22,295 nucleotides of DNA, taken from assembly GCF_963678635.1 (NCBI RefSeq), contig NW_026971304.1:1-22295 (forward strand), given 5' to 3'. A program made the translations under genes and the position numbers. Below are positions 19,792-22,295 of the stretch, in pieces (within the stretch, counting starts at the first letter, position 1; each line of letters begins with the position of its first letter). The stretch is from Symsagittifera roscoffensis. Its lineage: Eukaryota > Xenacoelomorpha > Acoela > Convolutidae. A model generated the notes under the pieces. It did not search any database and was not told the origin of the DNA. It worked only from the letters and a program-made list of their open reading frames with translations.

Positions 19792-19894
19792 CAAATGACA
19801 ACGATGGCTAATCGGTACTCAATGGGACGATACTACATGGATGCAGAACCAAATGACAACGATGGCTATTCGGTACTCAATGGGACGACACTAC
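19792..19894 (+). repeat. 58-bp internal tandem duplication in gag/pol spacer
   Basis: CAAATGACAACGATGGCTA and the following bases (19792-19836) recur at 19850-19894 with two mismatches over 45 bases. Read in frame 3, both encode NDNDG, then SVLNGT, so the duplication (58 bp, not a multiple of three) breaks the frame. It is a slippage or unequal-exchange scar in the dead element. Confidence 0.85.
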
Positions 19895-20079
19895 TGGTGA
19901 AGAAAGAAAATAATAACAGGCTGAAGGTTCGTTCGGAAAAAAGAAAAATTGGTTCATCTAAAGATCCAAGCAAGTTTGGCTAGCTCGGTGAGCTTTCTAT
20001 ACCACAATGTGATTTTTGAACTTATTTTGCGTGACTTCTAAAAGTAGTTGGCCCAGTTATAATACCAATCAGATCCAAC

Positions 20080-20499
20080 CGTTAGTCTTACGTTAGAATA
20101 AGTTTCTTTATTACTGACAGTCACGAACGCAATATACTGGGAAACGGCAACATTACACATATTGGGAAAAAAGTTGCCCAAAAAATTTTTCCTCGACTCA
20201 AGAACACAACTGAGATTAAGTCAATTGTAAACGCCATCGGACTGAAAAGATTGAACCAAATGATGGTTACACATTTCTATGACCCCTTAAAACCGACAAA
20301 ACTGAAAGGAAGAAAGGTAACACAACATCTACTCCAAGCAGTAAATCAATAACATGATAGAATAAAACAGGAAATATTAAAAAAATTAGGAAGCTGCGAC
20401 AAAGATAGATGCATCAGCACAATAATGATCACTTGCAAGAAAGATAAGTCAATAAAGCTTGCATGGGACTCGAAAACCATTAACGAACAAGTATTTTAA
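20080..20499 (+). pseudogene. Ty3/gypsy pol remnant: end of protease region and N-terminal RT
   Basis: Frame 1 is readable with stops at 20350 and 20497. NILGNGNI (20131-20154) followed by GKKVAQ matches the segment between protease and RT of gypsy elements. THFYDPLKPTKLKGRKVTQ (near 20270-20325) and ITCKKDKSIKLAWDSKTIN (near 20430-20485) match the conserved start of the RT fingers and palm. In that group the last motif reads close to KDKSIKLALDSK-LN (family knowledge). The protease active site (DTG/DSG) is not recognisable upstream at 19700-20080. Confidence 0.7.
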
Positions 20500-20509
20500 A
20501 AACATACCA

Positions 20510-21170
20510 GTTGTCAAACGTTCACGAAAAGGAAGATAACAAAGCCACGCATGTTTTTGAAAAACCCGTTGCAGAAGTTTGGTTCATGAACTTAGATCTG
20601 TAGAACTCATACAGTCAATTGAACTCGGACAAACTTACGAACACATTGTGCAACTTTTTACTCGTGGAGGGGATTATAAGCAATACCTACTAATTTCAAC
20701 TAATTTTTATGGACTAGGCAATATGCAAAAAGTGTTTGAAAGGGTGATGGACTCAATCATTGGAAAAATTTCTTGTACTTACGTTTTCTTCACATAAAAT
20801 TCTGATTTATTCCAGAGGAAGTCTTAAAGACATTAAAAAAACTGTCAAAAAACCTCCACAATTATCAAATGTCCACAAGAACAACTTTGCCGTCCAATAG
20901 CCTACAGGAGAGTCCTTCAAAAAAAAGATATAGATTGGCTCGGTTTTGCAAAATCCGAAACCAAATTAATCCTATTAGAAGAACAACTATCACGTAAAAT
21001 ACAATACAATCTCCTGGAATCTGACAAAATTCCGTTCATTTTTCTAACTGATTTAACAATTCAGGAAGTTTTCCCAACTCTAGCAGCCCTTAGAAGTCCA
21101 ACAACAGCTTTGATTTTTTCAAAAAAAAAATCAACCTTCTGTTGGTCAGACAAGTAAACAACCGTTTTCA
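20510..21170 (+). pseudogene. Ty3/gypsy pol remnant: reverse transcriptase palm and thumb
   Basis: RT would copy element RNA into DNA. The palm A motif is visible in frame 3 as LDL, then a stop at 20601, then NSYSQLNSD. Frame 2 (about 20660-20797) carries NFYGLGNMQKVFERVMDS, the B motif, ending in TYVFFT where the YxDD/LDD catalytic pair should be. The aspartates are lost at the frame break. ILIYSRGSLKD follows near 20800-20840. DIDWLGF at 20927-20947 is the typical thumb motif, and FPTLAALRSP (near 21070-21100) is the connection region. There are several frameshifts and stops. Confidence 0.75.
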
Positions 21171-21229
21171 AGAAACTGAGGACTGAATATAACAGAAAAT
21201 ACCCATTTTGACGTGAAAATGATTGAAGA

Positions 21230-21470
21230 GTTTGGACAGACACCTCAAATAACGGTTTCGGCTCTACGCTCGAATAACTTCATAAGAAGGATTGGAGTTC
21301 GATATCTTTCGATTGTCGATTTTTCAATCCACATGTAGCGAAGTTTTCTACAAACAAGCTTGAATTAATTGGCGTCAATTCGGGCATAGAGCACTACAAA
21401 AGTTATTTTCACGGGCCAAGGCTGAAATCATAACAGATCGCAAAGCGCTAGCTTCCATCTTATCTTGTAA
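21230..21470 (+). pseudogene. Ty3/gypsy pol remnant: RNase H
   Basis: Frame 2 from 21236 reads TDTSNNGFGSTLE, a stop, then FDCRFFNPHVAKFSTNKLEL and GIEHYKSYFHG, up to TAA 21431. A neighbouring frame adds ITDRKALASIL near 21430-21463. The order D-x-S-x-x-G-x-G, S-R-F/FF, E-L and TDH/RKAL is that of LTR-retrotransposon RNase H. Here the His of TDHRAL is Arg. The element is inactive. Confidence 0.75.
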
Positions 21471-21768
21471 TTAAGGGAGCAAATCATATCACTGCCAGAT
21501 AACAAGATGGGTTGAAAGGCTCTTGATACTCAATTTTTCTTTAAAATTTTTATCAAAATCAAAGTCAATTTAAACTCAAACCTGATTGCGGAAACTTCCA
21601 ATGACACAAAACTACGAAACAGGGTTATTGCACCTATTCTAAACTAAGTCAGTTCCGGATTAAAAAATTGCGATTTTTATTATTGCCGTTCTGAAATTTG
21701 CACCCCTAGATATTCTGTTAAATAGTGGAAATGTACATACTTCCTCTTCATCCGGTAATGATATAATT

Positions 21769-22047
21769 TTGTCGCCAAAAACATGTCCACCAAAACAAAT
21801 TTTAGTATCTCAGCTAAAACAGCTTTCGACTTCTTTACATTTCAAACTCTTCTACTTGGGATTCCAAATTCAATTAGTTTTTATCACGCTTCATGATTTA
21901 CTAGGCAGATTTTATATCATTTTGCGATCCCAAGAAATTAAATGTCATTGTTGTACAATATCTGATTACCGCTCCAACAGATTGGTGGAAAAACTCGTAA
22001 GTATTGTTAAATCAAAAACACAAAGGATGTCCTCAGAAATACCATAG
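21769..22047 (+). pseudogene. Ty3/gypsy pol remnant: integrase core, C-terminal part
   Basis: A 92-codon open frame reads FYIILRSQEIKCHCCTISDY and then RSNRLVEKLVSIVK. This matches the end of the integrase catalytic core, where the catalytic Glu usually sits in a (S/N)G-x-x-E-R motif. Here NRLVEK keeps the Glu but replaces the Gly with Arg. The HHCC zinc finger and the D,D part upstream (21470-21769) are too decayed to place. The final 250 bases are probably the integrase tail, and the element continues past the window edge. Confidence 0.65.
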
Positions 22048-22295
22048 CTTTCGTAATCGTTTTGGTTTTAAAATCATTTGAAATCAATGAAGTACTATCC
22101 AGTCAAGGTTTAAATGTATAACTTCCAAACAACACTTCAACAGAAACTGTCTGCGGGAAAACCTAGATTTCGAAACAAAAAAAATTTCAGACAACAGAAC
22201 ATCAATCTTGTCAAAGTATAGATTACACACCACGGGGAGCGGACGACAGAGTGTAAACTAGAATTTCTAGAAACTCCAATGGAAATGGATCCGAT

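Overview
The window is AT-rich, intron-poor eukaryotic DNA with no bacterial operon logic. It holds decayed mobile and viral elements, a recent tandem duplication and short inverted-repeat elements. It most resembles a repeat-rich part of a compact invertebrate genome. I cannot name the species. I see no intact host protein gene, rRNA or functional tRNA.

Layout. (1) About 1-4282, plus strand: a decayed block that I read as an endogenous viral element. It starts with a broken envelope-glycoprotein-like pseudogene (3-2331). A second, multiply broken ORF follows (2243-3849; candidate nucleoprotein by position only), then a small ORF that is still open (3941-4282, 113 codons). The order glycoprotein / larger ORF / small ORF and the glycoprotein remnants suggest a chuvirus-like (Jingchuvirales) source. 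That is an inference to be tested by search. The plus strand is A- and C-rich and G-poor across this block and up to about 5.9 kb.

(2) 3941-7190 and 7191-10440: a head-to-tail duplication of a 3250-bp unit. I count ten substitutions and no indels, so about 99.7% identity. It is joined at a CAAAT microhomology. Each unit carries the small ORF, a cluster of GCAGTAA motifs, a minus-strand tRNA-derived SINE-like segment, a perfect 13-bp hairpin, a 14-bp inverted repeat and a plus-strand tRNA-like Pol III promoter segment.

(3) 10.4-18.6 kb: T-rich non-coding DNA with a fold-back element (about 11795-12410) centred on related palindromes. It also has three copies of a second family (one inverted at about 14263-14740, two direct at about 15588-16158 and 16608-17132). 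The two direct copies keep the same hairpins.

(4) About 18590-22295, plus strand: the 5' part of a degraded Ty3/gypsy LTR retrotransposon. In order it shows a 5' LTR, a tRNA-Ser-type primer binding site, gag with zinc-knuckle remnants, the protease/RT junction, RT, RNase H and integrase. It runs off the right edge.

Most apparent ORFs elsewhere are chance or shadow frames. The items most worth a second look are the viral block with its one surviving ORF and a repeated gene-junction-like motif, and the hairpin-bearing repeat family at 14.2-17.1 kb.
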